From contig CAMDBI010000029.1 of the NCBI GenBank assembly GCA_945889005.1, positions 1-40,940 of the forward strand: a stretch of 40,940 bases of DNA, in the 5' to 3' direction. Source of the stretch: Bacteroides fragilis. GTDB taxonomy: Bacteria > Bacteroidota > Bacteroidia > Bacteroidales > DTGW01. Both the position numbers and the translations under genes were made by a program. The notes beneath the pieces were generated by a model. The model saw only the letters and a list, made by a program, of their open reading frames with translations. It did no database searches and was not told where the DNA came from. Positions 19,145 to 28,320 of this stretch are shown piece by piece. Each line of letters opens with the position of its first letter. Position 1 is the first letter of the stretch.

Positions 19145-20214
19145 TATTTTGAACTATAATGCTTCGAGTCGCCCCATTCGCCCCAGGCAATTTCACCATC
19201 GGCTAACGATACCCTTACTTCCATGCAACTAACACAGTCGTCGGCATTTTCATCGGTACAGGGTTTGTTGTCGTACAATTTGTAGTTGTTTCGGTACAAA
19301 CCGGGTGTTATATTGGGCATAATTACATTGGCGCCTATTTTCAATGCCTTCTCGCGTCCCAATTTGTCAATTGCTTGCAAGGCTGTGGTCGATGCTATAT
19401 TGATGTCTTTCATCATAATTCGAAGTATAGATATCATTTTGAAGGTCAACCTAAGGCGTTCTTGCAAAGGAAGTAGGGTGTCTTTATATTGATACAATGG
19501 GGTGTCGATATGCTCTATATATGGGCCCATACCCACCATGTCGATATCAAATTGCTGCATAAATAACAGATCGTTGGCCAAATCTGTTGTTGTTTGAAAC
19601 GGTAGCCCAATCATTACTCCTGTTCCCATTTGATAGCCCAAGTCTTTTAGATTCGAAAGGCATTCGAGACGTGTATTATAACTATGTAGTTCGTTGTCGG
19701 GATGAAGTTTTCTATACAGTTCTGGGTTAGATGTTTCGATGCGAAGAAGGTATCTTTGAGCGCCAGCAGCCATCCATCGTCTGTAGGTTTCTCGGCTTTG
19801 CTCGCCGAGAGAGAGGGTTATTCTGAGTTGATTATGAGTGAGTTCGCAAATTCTTTTTAAAAGTCTTTCAATTCGATCTACAAATGTTTTGCTGGTGTTT
19901 TCGCCCGATTGAATTACAATAGAACCAAATTTCTTATTGTAAGCATACTGAGCAGCCTCAATAATTTCATCATCAGTCAATGAATACCGACTCAAATTTG
20001 AGTTACTGCTTCTAATGCCACAATACAAGCAGTCTTTTCGACATATATTCGAAAACTCTATTAATCCACGGAAATACACTTTGTCTTGAACATATTGCAG
20101 TTTTACCTTTCTCGATGTTTCTAACAATAGTTTTTCATCATCTCCTTCTGCATTGAGAAGTGAAACTATATCGTGGGTAGTAAATTTGTTTTTCGACAAA
20201 AGGTCATTAAACAT
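19141..20214 (-). CDS. hydE: [FeFe]-hydrogenase H-cluster maturase HydE (radical SAM)
   Basis: HydE acts with HydG and HydF to build the diiron subcluster of [FeFe]-hydrogenase. The 357-residue product has the radical SAM motif CRKDCLYCG (C58, C62, C65). It also has a C-terminal CX7CX2C set (C319, C327, C330) corresponding to the accessory cluster site seen in Thermotoga HydE. Other HydE-type segments are IQSGENTSK, SLGEQSRETYRRW and MIGLPFQTTTDL. No hydF, hydG or hydrogenase gene is in the window, so the gene stands alone. The start is ATG at 20212-20214. A 13-bp palindrome lies 28 bases upstream. A different PylB/HydE-like activity is possible, but the accessory cysteines favour true HydE. 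Confidence 0.88.
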   Translation of the reverse strand: MFNDLLSKNKFTTHDIVSLLNAEGDDEKLLLETSRKVKLQYVQDKVYFRGLIEFSNICRKDCLYCGIRSSNSNLSRYSLTDDEIIEAAQYAYNKKFGSIVIQSGENTSKTFVDRIERLLKRICELTHNQLRITLSLGEQSRETYRRWMAAGAQRYLLRIETSNPELYRKLHPDNELHSYNTRLECLSNLKDLGYQMGTGVMIGLPFQTTTDLANDLLFMQQFDIDMVGMGPYIEHIDTPLYQYKDTLLPLQERLRLTFKMISILRIMMKDINIASTTALQAIDKLGREKALKIGANVIMPNITPGLYRNNYKLYDNKPCTDENADDCVSCMEVRVSLADGEIAWGEWGDSKHYSSKY

Positions 20215-20536
20215 ATTTGTAATTTACGAGATCTTATTTGGTAAACAAACTTTAGATAATAAAGTTTGTTTAGTATTTTTGTTTCATGTGCTTTGACGAG
20301 CTATTGCTCTTCAAGTTCTGATATTGCATTTTTTCTTTTCTAATGTAGTAGTTGATTGTTTGGATAAAGTTTCCATACCTAAACTTCATTATTTCCTGAT
20401 ATGGTATTTTGTAATTCGCGTTTTAATAACATTTATAGCAAAGATATATTTTTTTGGTTCATTTATAGCAATTAAAGCATTATGAGCTATATTTTTGTCA
20501 TTTTCAATTATTTTTGTATTTAAGAAAAATAAATTT
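20215..20536. other. Intergenic region between hydE and a small gene
   Basis: This 322-base AT-rich spacer holds the promoters of two divergent genes. The only clear structure is a 13-bp perfect palindrome at 20242-20272. A -7-like TATTTTTG at 20509-20516 could serve the small plus-strand gene, although no TTTG lies at the proper distance. I see no RNA gene or further reading frame in it. Confidence 0.4.
20242..20272. promoter_or_regulatory. 13-bp perfect inverted repeat upstream of hydE
   Basis: TAAACAAACTTTA (20242-20254) is followed by the 5-base loop GATAA and its exact complement TAAAGTTTGTTTA (20260-20272). It lies 28 bases upstream of the hydE ATG, where a repressor or activator site would be expected. 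The short loop would also allow an mRNA hairpin in the hydE leader. Confidence 0.5.
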
Positions 20537-20782
20537 ATGCGTTTTACCCGAAAAGATTATAACGAGCGAATTGTCGATAATGCCGGAAAAATTCCTGACG
20601 AAGAACCTGTGTTTTTACTTCGAGCTCAAGACGTTCATGCACCCTCTACACTAAGGTTTTATGCTGAGTGTATAAAAAAAGCCGGCAATACCGAAATGGC
20701 TGAAGAACTTTTTCGTCATGCCCGCGAAATGCTTGTTTGGCAAAAATCGGTTCGTGTTAAAGAACCAGATAAGCCAATTTAA
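20537..20782 (+). CDS. Small hypothetical protein
   Basis: The 81-residue protein starts at ATG 20537 (MRFTRKDYNERI); an upstream in-frame TTG at 20495 would add only an unlikely hydrophobic stretch. It has no signal peptide or membrane segment. It looks helical, with an AECIKKAGNTEMAEELFRHAREML stretch in its second half that is shown here as a position guide (about residues 43-66) and recalls a TPR-like helix pair. I do not recognise a family. It lies alone, 14 bases from the convergent YkgJ-like gene. The codon pattern resembles its neighbours, which supports it being real. Confidence 0.55.
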   Translation: MRFTRKDYNERIVDNAGKIPDEEPVFLLRAQDVHAPSTLRFYAECIKKAGNTEMAEELFRHAREMLVWQKSVRVKEPDKPI

Positions 20783-20796
20783 AATATTCTCGATCA

Positions 20797-21666
20797 TCAA
20801 ATTTTTGCTCCATGTTTTATTGCGGCATCAATCCAATGTTCACCAAGTGTTATGGGATTGGCTCCGATGCTTCGAGCTAGTTGTAAAGCTAGTCCCATTA
20901 TTAAAACAGATGCTTCATGAAATTCTATGTTTGATTGTGTATTACCATATTTTTCATGGATATTTAATTGAAGAATTTCTTTATGTTTTTCAACAAATAA
21001 AATCGGATCTTCAACGTCATCGTTTATTTTTGGCAGCATCAAACAATTCATCCATTCGTTCCCAATTCTTTTAGATAGAGCCTCAGGAGTTTCGTTGCCC
21101 ATAGTTTTCCAAAGTAATAGGGTTTTCGTATCGCCCGATTGTGCTAAACCTGTTTCGAGAAGAAACACAAATGCCATATCGGCAATATCTTGCATTAGCC
21201 CTAAATATTCATCTTGCGCCTTTTCAAACTTACTTGCAGCTTGTTCTTCAAGATATTTCCCTACACTCAATTGTGGCAATTTAGCAACCTCGGGGCATCC
21301 ATTCAAACAAGGAAATTCACTGCCTTGAAAAATATAGTGTACTTCTTTACTCTGTATTTGTCGACCAAGCGGATATAAACGACACGATAGTGGACGACCC
21401 AAATAAACACTACATCCAATGTTTTCGATATATTGACTACACGATGGTTGTTTTCGCCACAAATATTTTCCGTCAAATCGTAATTGAATTCCTCCCCAAT
21501 TACAGTTTTTTTCGGCAAACTTTTTTGTTGTAACTTTCTTGGCTTTTGCTATACATGCCAACTCCCAAGGGTTGAGCAATACAAGTTTTCCATGACAGCA
21601 AGTGCCCGATCGAGAACATGTTAATGGAAATTTATCATGAATACTAAGCTTGGTCGATTTATTCAT
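20797..21666 (-). CDS. YkgJ-type cysteine-cluster protein (CxxCxxCC family)
   Basis: The 289-residue protein begins with the cluster pattern of the YkgJ/UPF0153 family: C17, C23 and C24 in CSRSGTCCHG, then C76, C85 and C95 in a PSCSQY...GCSVY...RPLSCRLYP layout. The family is thought to bind zinc or an iron-sulfur cluster; its role is not established, though links to protein modification and flagellar genes have been proposed in other bacteria. The C-terminal two thirds (about 120-289) is helical and not recognised. Its start ATG overlaps the stop of the upstream transglutaminase-like gene by one base, so the two are probably translated together and may act on the same target. Confidence 0.85.
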   Translation of the reverse strand: MNKSTKLSIHDKFPLTCSRSGTCCHGKLVLLNPWELACIAKAKKVTTKKFAEKNCNWGGIQLRFDGKYLWRKQPSCSQYIENIGCSVYLGRPLSCRLYPLGRQIQSKEVHYIFQGSEFPCLNGCPEVAKLPQLSVGKYLEEQAASKFEKAQDEYLGLMQDIADMAFVFLLETGLAQSGDTKTLLLWKTMGNETPEALSKRIGNEWMNCLMLPKINDDVEDPILFVEKHKEILQLNIHEKYGNTQSNIEFHEASVLIMGLALQLARSIGANPITLGEHWIDAAIKHGAKI

Positions 21667-24287
21667 TATTCCAACAATTCCTTAACATCGACCTTTTTCT
21701 GAGAGTGATTATTGTCGTAATCGAATATAAGTTCGCCCGATTGTTTCATCATTTTTATGAAATTGAGGTTGTACCAAATAATTGATTTACCAACACTTAT
21801 TCCATTTAGTACTTCTACTTGGGTATTACCGGTATTATATGAAAAGATGCGTATTTTTGATTGATTCGAAACTTTCATATACGAAAAATTGACTGGGTCG
21901 CCAGTTTTTGAGCGAATAACGACTATACCTTTGTTGTTTTTTATAAAATCAACTTTACCCAAATTGTCATAAACTTCTTTGTTCGAAGTTTTAAATCCAG
22001 GGTTGTATTTATTAATTAGTTCTTGTACTTTGTTGCCAGGTACGGTCAATTCGGTACTGTTGATAAGGTTCATTACAGCCACTATACCAATGAGTGACTT
22101 GTGATACTGTTGAGCAATTAATTTTGACGATTCGTCTTTGTACAGACTGAGTATATCGAATGCAGCATAGTCGTTGTATTTTATATCTTTATTTTTAAGA
22201 CTTCCATTGGCAAGCAAGCTTCCGGTAAAGAATACATCGCCATTGGCGGGGTCGAGCGATATGCCAAAGTCGCGGTAAATTTCGTTTTCAGGTAAAATTC
22301 GCATGTTTTTCAATTGACCTTGCGACGAGAAGTTCGATGTAAATACATTGTTGTCGGCTTGTTTGTTGGTTTGCAAACCCGATGCTTCTATCCACATTGG
22401 ATTACCTTCTGTCGATAATTTGGCTACAAATACATCGTTATTTTCTTTCACTTGTACTTTGTCGTTGCCGAATTGTATTTCATTGTCGGTAAGTCCCGAT
22501 ATTAAAATAGCATTTTGGTCGTCGAGTCTAATATTGAAGCCTATGTCGTTTCCTTTGCCTCCAAAGGTTTTTATCCATACAAGCTTTTGCTTTGGATCGT
22601 ACTTGGCAACAAACAAATCGTTGCTTTTGTCTACCGAACGAAAAAGTGTATGTGCCTTAAGCGAATCGTTGAAATATCCTGTAGCATAGGCATTTCCGGC
22701 TTGATCGAATGCAATATCGCTACTGTTGCTACCTCGGTTGGCTCCGCGATTCATTAAATCGGCCCAGATGAGCTCTTTACTTTTGGCATTAAGACTCAAC
22801 AATTCGGGAACTACTATTTTTGCCGTTTCGTTTTTGTATTTGGGCATCGACATACCAATAGGGGCTCCCATATATGTAGGGTCACATACGGTATAGGGTG
22901 TATTGTTAAATGTTATAAAATCGCCTTTGGGTTGTTCTTTAAACTTCACAGCTGTTGCAACATGGTCGCTATATTCGAGACCAATAGCCGGCGATTTTAG
23001 TAACTCGCGAATAATTGCTGAGAAAGTAATCGAACGGTCTTCGCAATCGGCCGATGGGTAGCTAAGAAATTCTTCTGGAAACATAAACTTCTCATAACCA
23101 AATTGTTCTTGGTCGGTTTGGTAGGGTATATCTTGTATAACCTTCAACACTGTTGCAATGGCATCGCTTTCGTCTTGTCCTTTGGTTATTTTCGCAAAAT
23201 TTCCTACGATCGATTCTCTTGTAACTTCCGACAATTGAGCTCCAAAATAAACATCGAGGTTGGTGAGGGGGTAGTCTTTGTAAAAATTAACAAGATTGGC
23301 ATTGTACCTGAGCTTTAAAGTGTCTTTTTCATACACTAATTTTTTGGTTTTCATATCGGGCATCAGGTAGATCGGTAAGTTTATCGACAAATCGAGTATT
23401 CGTCGAGCTTCCGGAAAATCGTTTTTGTAGGTGACGATACTGTTTAGGTCTTTGTTTTCGATAGCAAAAAATTTTAATTGGTCAATCACTACACCGGGTT
23501 TGCCGTATATTTCTTGTTTAAAAGGAAGTAACAATACTAATTGTTGGTTTGCAGCTCCCAATTTCGCCCTGTAATTGGACTTTAGAAGTACAAACCAAGT
23601 AAGAAACACTGAATTGTTGCCAGTTTTCTTCATGGTGGCTTCCGAAAATTGTTTAACTAACTGATAATAACCCCAGTCGTTAAGATTCATTTTATTTTTA
23701 TAATAACTCAACTCGTTTATGAGGTTTCCGTAGTAGGTGGGAGTATATTTCTTTAGAGCTTCGCTAATTGCTGTTTCAGAAATTTCGGCATTTACGACTG
23801 GAACAATCTTTTTATCATACTCAATAGAAATTGGAGTTCCATAGAATGTAAATTGCGAAACATTTTTTGCAAATTTTTCGGGCTCTGCTTTCGACAATAC
23901 CGGCAGATTGTTTTCAACAGTAATTGGTTTATTGACTTTATCGGTTTTTACTATGGTGCTTTGGCTCGATGGAGCTGCAACAGTAATTTTGGGCTGATCT
24001 TTAGGCTTGGGTTTTACCGGCGATGGGTTCTTAAACGATTTAAAACTGACCCATTCTTTTGCAATGTATGCAGTAAATTCAGAGTCCATCTTTTGAATGT
24101 AGGCTTCGCGCTCTTTAACAAACTTGGCAAATTCTTCCTTTTGTTGTTTTTCCCAGTTTGCTTGCTCTGAACTCATTTTGGCCATTTCGTTCTTGCGTTC
24201 TTGTTCAAATTTTTCAAAATCGCTCTGCGAAAAGGCACTGTTTATCAATATAAAAATAGATGCTGCAATAAGAAATTCTTTTCTCAT
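21666..24287 (-). CDS. Secreted transglutaminase-like protein with C-terminal propeller repeats
   Basis: The 873-residue protein has a signal peptide (about 1-20, ending SAFSQ). A charged coiled coil (25-80) and a proline/lysine linker (85-105) follow. A transglutaminase-like core lies at about 370-475, with a plausible Cys-His-Asp triad: C415 in SADCEDRS, H442 in YSDHVA and D469 in TVCDPTY. Repeats at about 520-640 (GNAYATGYF, DNDLFVAKYD-like units) resemble SBBP-type beta-propeller blades. Such folds can be proteases, peptidases or cross-linking enzymes of the periplasm; the substrate is unknown. It lies 40 bases downstream of the SpoIIE sensor gene and overlaps the YkgJ-like gene. Confidence 0.75.
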   Translation of the reverse strand: MRKEFLIAASIFILINSAFSQSDFEKFEQERKNEMAKMSSEQANWEKQQKEEFAKFVKEREAYIQKMDSEFTAYIAKEWVSFKSFKNPSPVKPKPKDQPKITVAAPSSQSTIVKTDKVNKPITVENNLPVLSKAEPEKFAKNVSQFTFYGTPISIEYDKKIVPVVNAEISETAISEALKKYTPTYYGNLINELSYYKNKMNLNDWGYYQLVKQFSEATMKKTGNNSVFLTWFVLLKSNYRAKLGAANQQLVLLLPFKQEIYGKPGVVIDQLKFFAIENKDLNSIVTYKNDFPEARRILDLSINLPIYLMPDMKTKKLVYEKDTLKLRYNANLVNFYKDYPLTNLDVYFGAQLSEVTRESIVGNFAKITKGQDESDAIATVLKVIQDIPYQTDQEQFGYEKFMFPEEFLSYPSADCEDRSITFSAIIRELLKSPAIGLEYSDHVATAVKFKEQPKGDFITFNNTPYTVCDPTYMGAPIGMSMPKYKNETAKIVVPELLSLNAKSKELIWADLMNRGANRGSNSSDIAFDQAGNAYATGYFNDSLKAHTLFRSVDKSNDLFVAKYDPKQKLVWIKTFGGKGNDIGFNIRLDDQNAILISGLTDNEIQFGNDKVQVKENNDVFVAKLSTEGNPMWIEASGLQTNKQADNNVFTSNFSSQGQLKNMRILPENEIYRDFGISLDPANGDVFFTGSLLANGSLKNKDIKYNDYAAFDILSLYKDESSKLIAQQYHKSLIGIVAVMNLINSTELTVPGNKVQELINKYNPGFKTSNKEVYDNLGKVDFIKNNKGIVVIRSKTGDPVNFSYMKVSNQSKIRIFSYNTGNTQVEVLNGISVGKSIIWYNLNFIKMMKQSGELIFDYDNNHSQKKVDVKELLE

Positions 24288-24327
24288 GATTCGGGTTTTT
24301 TATTGAAAATAAAAGTACAAAAAAAAA

Positions 24328-27300
24328 TTAAATCCGAAACCCAATCAACATAATATCATCTATTTGTTCTCCATTTCCAATCCATTCGGTCATAGTAGTG
24401 TCAAATACAGTATATTGACCTTTCATGGTTAATGGATGACACTTTTTAATAAGTTCTTGAAAACGTTTCGATTTGAATTTTTCGTTGGTTTCGCCATTAA
24501 ACTGATCTACATATCCATCGGAATACATATAAATGGTGTCTCCTTTTGATACACAAATATCGTTATTCTTAAACTTTTCGTTCCTTTCGTGTATTCCTAT
24601 AGGCATTCTATCTGCTTTTATTTCACTCAACTCATTGCCTTTCATTATGTAAATTGAGTTAAATGCCCCGGCATTTTGAATGCTTAGTTTTTCGGGGTTA
24701 TAAACACAAATAGAAATATCCATTCCATCTTTGGTCGATTGTCGGTCGTTCGATTGACGAAGTAATGAAATTATTTTATATCTCAGTTGATTAAGTATGT
24801 CTGCTGCATTAATTTGCTCCGTTTTACTGGCTATTTCGGTTAATGCAGCCATACCCAACATACTCATGAGCGAACCAGGTACTCCATGACCAGTACAGTC
24901 GGCAGCAGCTATTATAATATTTTTATCTTTTTCGATCATCCAATAAAAATCGCCACTCACTATGTCGCGCGGACGATACAAAATAAAGAATTCAGAAAAA
25001 TATTGTTCAAAAAGGCATTCGGGTGGGAGCATTGCTGTTTGAATGCGACGGGCATAATTAATACTGTCGGTTATGTCTTTCTTTTGTTCTTCGAGCTCAT
25101 CACGCTGCTCGGCTATGGTTTTGGTTCTTTCTACAACCTTCTGTTCGAGTATGCTTTTTTCTTTAATAAGTTGTTTTTCACGTAATTTAATAAAGGTATA
25201 TAGTGAAAAAACTAGTGCGATAACATACATGATATACGCAAATATGGTTTTATACCATGGCGGGGTTATATTAATTGTAAAATTAGTCCCTTTTTCGTTC
25301 CAAACAAGATCGTTGTTACATGCTTTAACTGTAAAACTATAATTGCCGGGCGAAAGATTTGTATAGGTTGCCACACGACTATTGGCATCGGTGTAATGCC
25401 AGTCGTAATCGATTCCTTCCAAACGGTAAGCATATCGGTTTTTTTCGGGCATGGTATAGTCGAGTGCCGAAAAATGAAATGTTAATGAATTTTGATTGTA
25501 TTTTAGTTTTAATTTGTGCTCTTTGAAAAAAGTTGAATCAAAGGGCATTTCGTTGCCAAACAGGTCGATACGGGTTATTGTTACTTGTGGAATGTGCCGG
25601 TTGAAACTATCGGTATTGAGGTATAAAAAGTGATTGTCGGTGTAAAAAAACAATTCGCCTTTATTGTTGGTTTGTCTTCTGGGGAATGCTTTAAACGAAT
25701 AGCTCTGATTGTCGAATTGTGTGTAAAAGGTCGAAATACTTTCGTCTCTGGGGTTAAAATTGCCTAAACCTTTACTGGTTGTTAACCATACTTGTTGTGG
25801 ATTCACTACAACCAAACCATTGATGATGTTGTCGGGTAAACCATCGTTGTAAAAATAACTCTTGTATTCATTCGATATTCGATTGTAACGATACAATCCG
25901 TTATTGCTATATACCCATATATTTAACGAGTCTGTTACAAGGTTACAATAGCTGATTTCATTTGCCGATGGGAAACTATATTTTTCTATTTTGAGGCTTT
26001 TTAAGTCTATACTATAGAAATCGGGCAAGGAGGCAAACCACAATTTTCCTTTGTTGTATATACTCAGATTCCCTTTTTCAATATCGTTGTGTTCGTTTTC
26101 AAATTTGAATAATTCCTCAATTTTATTTGCACTTTTATTTAGTTTTAATATTTTATCTGTTGTCCGGTAGTAAATATCGTTGTTGGTATCGATTGTCGAT
26201 GATTTTATGTAATTTATGTCAATTTCATAGAGTTCATCCCATTGCTGCTTTATTTCAAAGAATTGAGTAAATATATTTTTTTTAATATTATAACAATGTA
26301 TACCGCTTAGACTGCTAATCCATAGATTTCCTCGTTGGTCGTTTTCAATAGTAAATAGTTTATTAGGTATGCTATCGTTGCCTTTACACACAGCATTTAC
26401 ATAAACTATGCGATCAGTTTGTTTATTTGTTTTATTAAAGCCAATGAGTTTATTCTCGTATAACAACCAAATATAACCTGCTTCGTTGCATATATCGTTG
26501 TATATGAGTTCATCTTTTCGCCCAGCTCTGGTTTTGTATCCCGGAATATAAACTGTGTGTTTTTGACGTGCTCCTTTATGGTATTCATAAAAAAACAATT
26601 CATTGTTGTTGCCGGTATACCAAATGCTGTTTTTGCGATCTTCTACCAACATTATATCACTGTTTATTTGGCATTCGAGCGGGTATTTTATAAAGTTGTT
26701 TTTCTTCAATTTATTGAGTCCTTCTTGTGTAGCTACCCATATATTGTTCGAAAAATCTTGATAAATACTAAATATGAAATTGCTGTACAATCCATTCTGA
26801 GTCGAAGCTTCAATTTTTGTAACACTATGGTCTGGCTCTATTATATTCAAACCTTTATCGGTTCCAACCCAGATACGATTTTGACGGTCTTTGTAAAGAC
26901 AAATAACAAAATTGCTTGTAAGTATTGTGTCTGTTGTTGAATTTTTAAATAGTTTGTAATTTTTATTTTTAAGGTCATAAAGTGCTAAGCCATGCATAGT
27001 GCCTATCCACATTGTTTGGTCGTTGTTTGGCAATAATACAATATGATATGAAACCTCAGATGAATTGAAGATTTTTTCAAATTCGACAGGGATAAATTTG
27101 AAGCTTTTTTTCTGAAAATTATACTTACTTATTCCATTTGGGTAAACAACTATAATATTTCCCTGATTATCAATTGAAAGATCGTTAAAGTTATTTTCGT
27201 ACGGACTGGGTGCTCCGTTAAATATTTCAATTGTGTTTGTTTTTGGATCGAATCGAATTAATCCTTTTTTGGTAGGCCCAATCCAATAATAGCCTTGTTG

Positions 27301-27723
27301 GTCTTCAATTACCTTCGTATTGAAAAGGAAGTTGCTTTTTGTAATGGTTTGGTATTTATTCGAAATTCTGTTGTTGTCAAATACACCTAATTGGTCAAAA
27401 TGTCGCAACCAAATTAAACCCTTTTGATCTTTATACAAATAGGTTATATCGGCAAGTAAATTGGTAGTCGAATCTTTCGAATCTTTTTTGAAGGTTTTAT
27501 AGTTGTAACCATCATATCTAATAAGACCATTGCTGCGGGTCGAAAACCATAAATAGCCATCGGGTGTTGTTGTAATGCCTGTAATCCAACCAAACGACCT
27601 TCCATTGTTTGAAGTAATTTTCTCGAAAAAAAAATCTTTGCTTGAGGGTTTAACTATTCCAATATTGAAAAAAATTGCCAATATCGTAAAATGTAAAAAA
27701 TATTTTATTCGAAATCCAAACAT
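24328..27723 (-). CDS. Two-component-style propeller sensor fused to a SpoIIE/PP2C phosphatase
   Basis: The 1131-residue membrane protein starts with a signal anchor (about 8-25). Reg_prop beta-propeller blades (about 35-735, recurring YLWFSTRSNGLIRYD, LIWLRHFDQLGVFD and IWVGTDKGL patterns) and a Y_Y_Y domain (about 760-820, PGNYSFTVKA) form the periplasmic sensor. A membrane helix (about 828-850) leads through a coiled coil (855-885) to a SpoIIE-type PP2C phosphatase. That domain has VSGDFYW, AADCTGHGVPG, MYSDGYVDQF and QIDDIML, giving the metal-binding aspartates. It would dephosphorylate a serine-phosphorylated partner, classically an anti-anti-sigma factor, but none is encoded nearby. It heads a minus-strand operon with the next two genes. 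Confidence 0.92.
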   Translation of the reverse strand: MFGFRIKYFLHFTILAIFFNIGIVKPSSKDFFFEKITSNNGRSFGWITGITTTPDGYLWFSTRSNGLIRYDGYNYKTFKKDSKDSTTNLLADITYLYKDQKGLIWLRHFDQLGVFDNNRISNKYQTITKSNFLFNTKVIEDQQGYYWIGPTKKGLIRFDPKTNTIEIFNGAPSPYENNFNDLSIDNQGNIIVVYPNGISKYNFQKKSFKFIPVEFEKIFNSSEVSYHIVLLPNNDQTMWIGTMHGLALYDLKNKNYKLFKNSTTDTILTSNFVICLYKDRQNRIWVGTDKGLNIIEPDHSVTKIEASTQNGLYSNFIFSIYQDFSNNIWVATQEGLNKLKKNNFIKYPLECQINSDIMLVEDRKNSIWYTGNNNELFFYEYHKGARQKHTVYIPGYKTRAGRKDELIYNDICNEAGYIWLLYENKLIGFNKTNKQTDRIVYVNAVCKGNDSIPNKLFTIENDQRGNLWISSLSGIHCYNIKKNIFTQFFEIKQQWDELYEIDINYIKSSTIDTNNDIYYRTTDKILKLNKSANKIEELFKFENEHNDIEKGNLSIYNKGKLWFASLPDFYSIDLKSLKIEKYSFPSANEISYCNLVTDSLNIWVYSNNGLYRYNRISNEYKSYFYNDGLPDNIINGLVVVNPQQVWLTTSKGLGNFNPRDESISTFYTQFDNQSYSFKAFPRRQTNNKGELFFYTDNHFLYLNTDSFNRHIPQVTITRIDLFGNEMPFDSTFFKEHKLKLKYNQNSLTFHFSALDYTMPEKNRYAYRLEGIDYDWHYTDANSRVATYTNLSPGNYSFTVKACNNDLVWNEKGTNFTINITPPWYKTIFAYIMYVIALVFSLYTFIKLREKQLIKEKSILEQKVVERTKTIAEQRDELEEQKKDITDSINYARRIQTAMLPPECLFEQYFSEFFILYRPRDIVSGDFYWMIEKDKNIIIAAADCTGHGVPGSLMSMLGMAALTEIASKTEQINAADILNQLRYKIISLLRQSNDRQSTKDGMDISICVYNPEKLSIQNAGAFNSIYIMKGNELSEIKADRMPIGIHERNEKFKNNDICVSKGDTIYMYSDGYVDQFNGETNEKFKSKRFQELIKKCHPLTMKGQYTVFDTTMTEWIGNGEQIDDIMLIGFRI

Positions 27724-27810
27724 TTATTTTCTTTATACTAATGGTTTGTTTATTTTTAATCCAAAAGTAATTTTTTTCCTATTTAATAAAAAAAAATACT
27801 CAAATTTGTA

Positions 27811-27831
27811 CTGTAATTACAATTGTTACAG
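27811..27831. promoter_or_regulatory. Operator-like palindrome upstream of the Rrf2 gene (site 1)
   Basis: A 21-base site has perfect outer arms, CTGTAA (27811-27816) and TTACAG (27826-27831), separated by nine bases. It ends one base before the ATG of the Rrf2 regulator. A second site after the gene matches it at 17 of 21 positions. This is what autoregulation by Rrf2 would look like. Confidence 0.6.
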
Positions 27832-27832
27832 A

Positions 27833-28243
27833 ATGAACAGTAGTAGATTTTCTCTTAATATTCATATACTTACAATTCTTGCTTTGACTAAAGAAGAATT
27901 AATCTCTTCTGAATACCTTGCTAGTAGTATAAATGTAAATCCTGTTTTGGTTCGTAAAGAATTATCGCTATTAAAAAAAGTAGGTTATATTGGTAGTAAA
28001 GAAGGTAAAAATGGAGGTTGTTATTTAGCAATTGCACCCGAAAAAATAATTTTGTCAGATTTATATAAAAAAGTAAGTGACAGATCGTTGATTAATGTAG
28101 TTAAGAATGAACCTAATTTGAATTGTCCTATTGGAATACAAATAAAAAACCATCTCAATAGTTTGTTTCAGGATGCCGAAAATGCATTTCTCGAAAAATT
28201 AGGTTGTTCAAGCCTTAAAACTTTTGTCCAAAAATTTTTGTAA
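27833..28243 (+). CDS. Rrf2-family transcriptional regulator
   Basis: The 136-residue protein has the Rrf2 winged-helix pattern: SRFSLNIHILTILAL, a recognition helix region LASSINVNPVLVRKELSLLKK-like at about 31-51, and the wing IGSKEGKNGGCYLA at about 56-69. Only scattered cysteines are present (C67, plus NCPIG and LGCSS near 102 and 125), not the three-cysteine set of IscR/NsrR. It may therefore sense through thiols, or be the YwnA-like non-cluster type. ATG 27833 is chosen because upstream in-frame sequence is AT-rich noise overlapping the divergent gene. Operator-like 21-base sites lie directly before it and 18 bases after it, ahead of yceI, so both genes are probably its targets. Confidence 0.88.
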   Translation: MNSSRFSLNIHILTILALTKEELISSEYLASSINVNPVLVRKELSLLKKVGYIGSKEGKNGGCYLAIAPEKIILSDLYKKVSDRSLINVVKNEPNLNCPIGIQIKNHLNSLFQDAENAFLEKLGCSSLKTFVQKFL

Positions 28244-28260
28244 TTTTTTTTTGAACATAA

Positions 28261-28281
28261 CTGTAATAAATATTGTTTCAG
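28261..28281. promoter_or_regulatory. Operator-like palindrome upstream of yceI (site 2)
   Basis: This 21-base site begins CTGTAAT and ends TTGTTTCAG. It matches site 1 at 17 of 21 positions with identical length and outer arms (one arm mismatch). It lies 18 bases after the Rrf2 gene stop and 142 bases before yceI, so it probably governs yceI. Confidence 0.55.
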
Positions 28282-28320
28282 TATTAGTTGTTAGACATAA
28301 GATTTAATATAAAAAGATTC

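Noticed and set aside
23853-24170. Plus-strand frame inside the transglutaminase-like gene
   Set aside because: It is antisense to a gene with signal peptide and conserved triad; its aromatic- and cysteine-rich composition is typical of a shadow frame.
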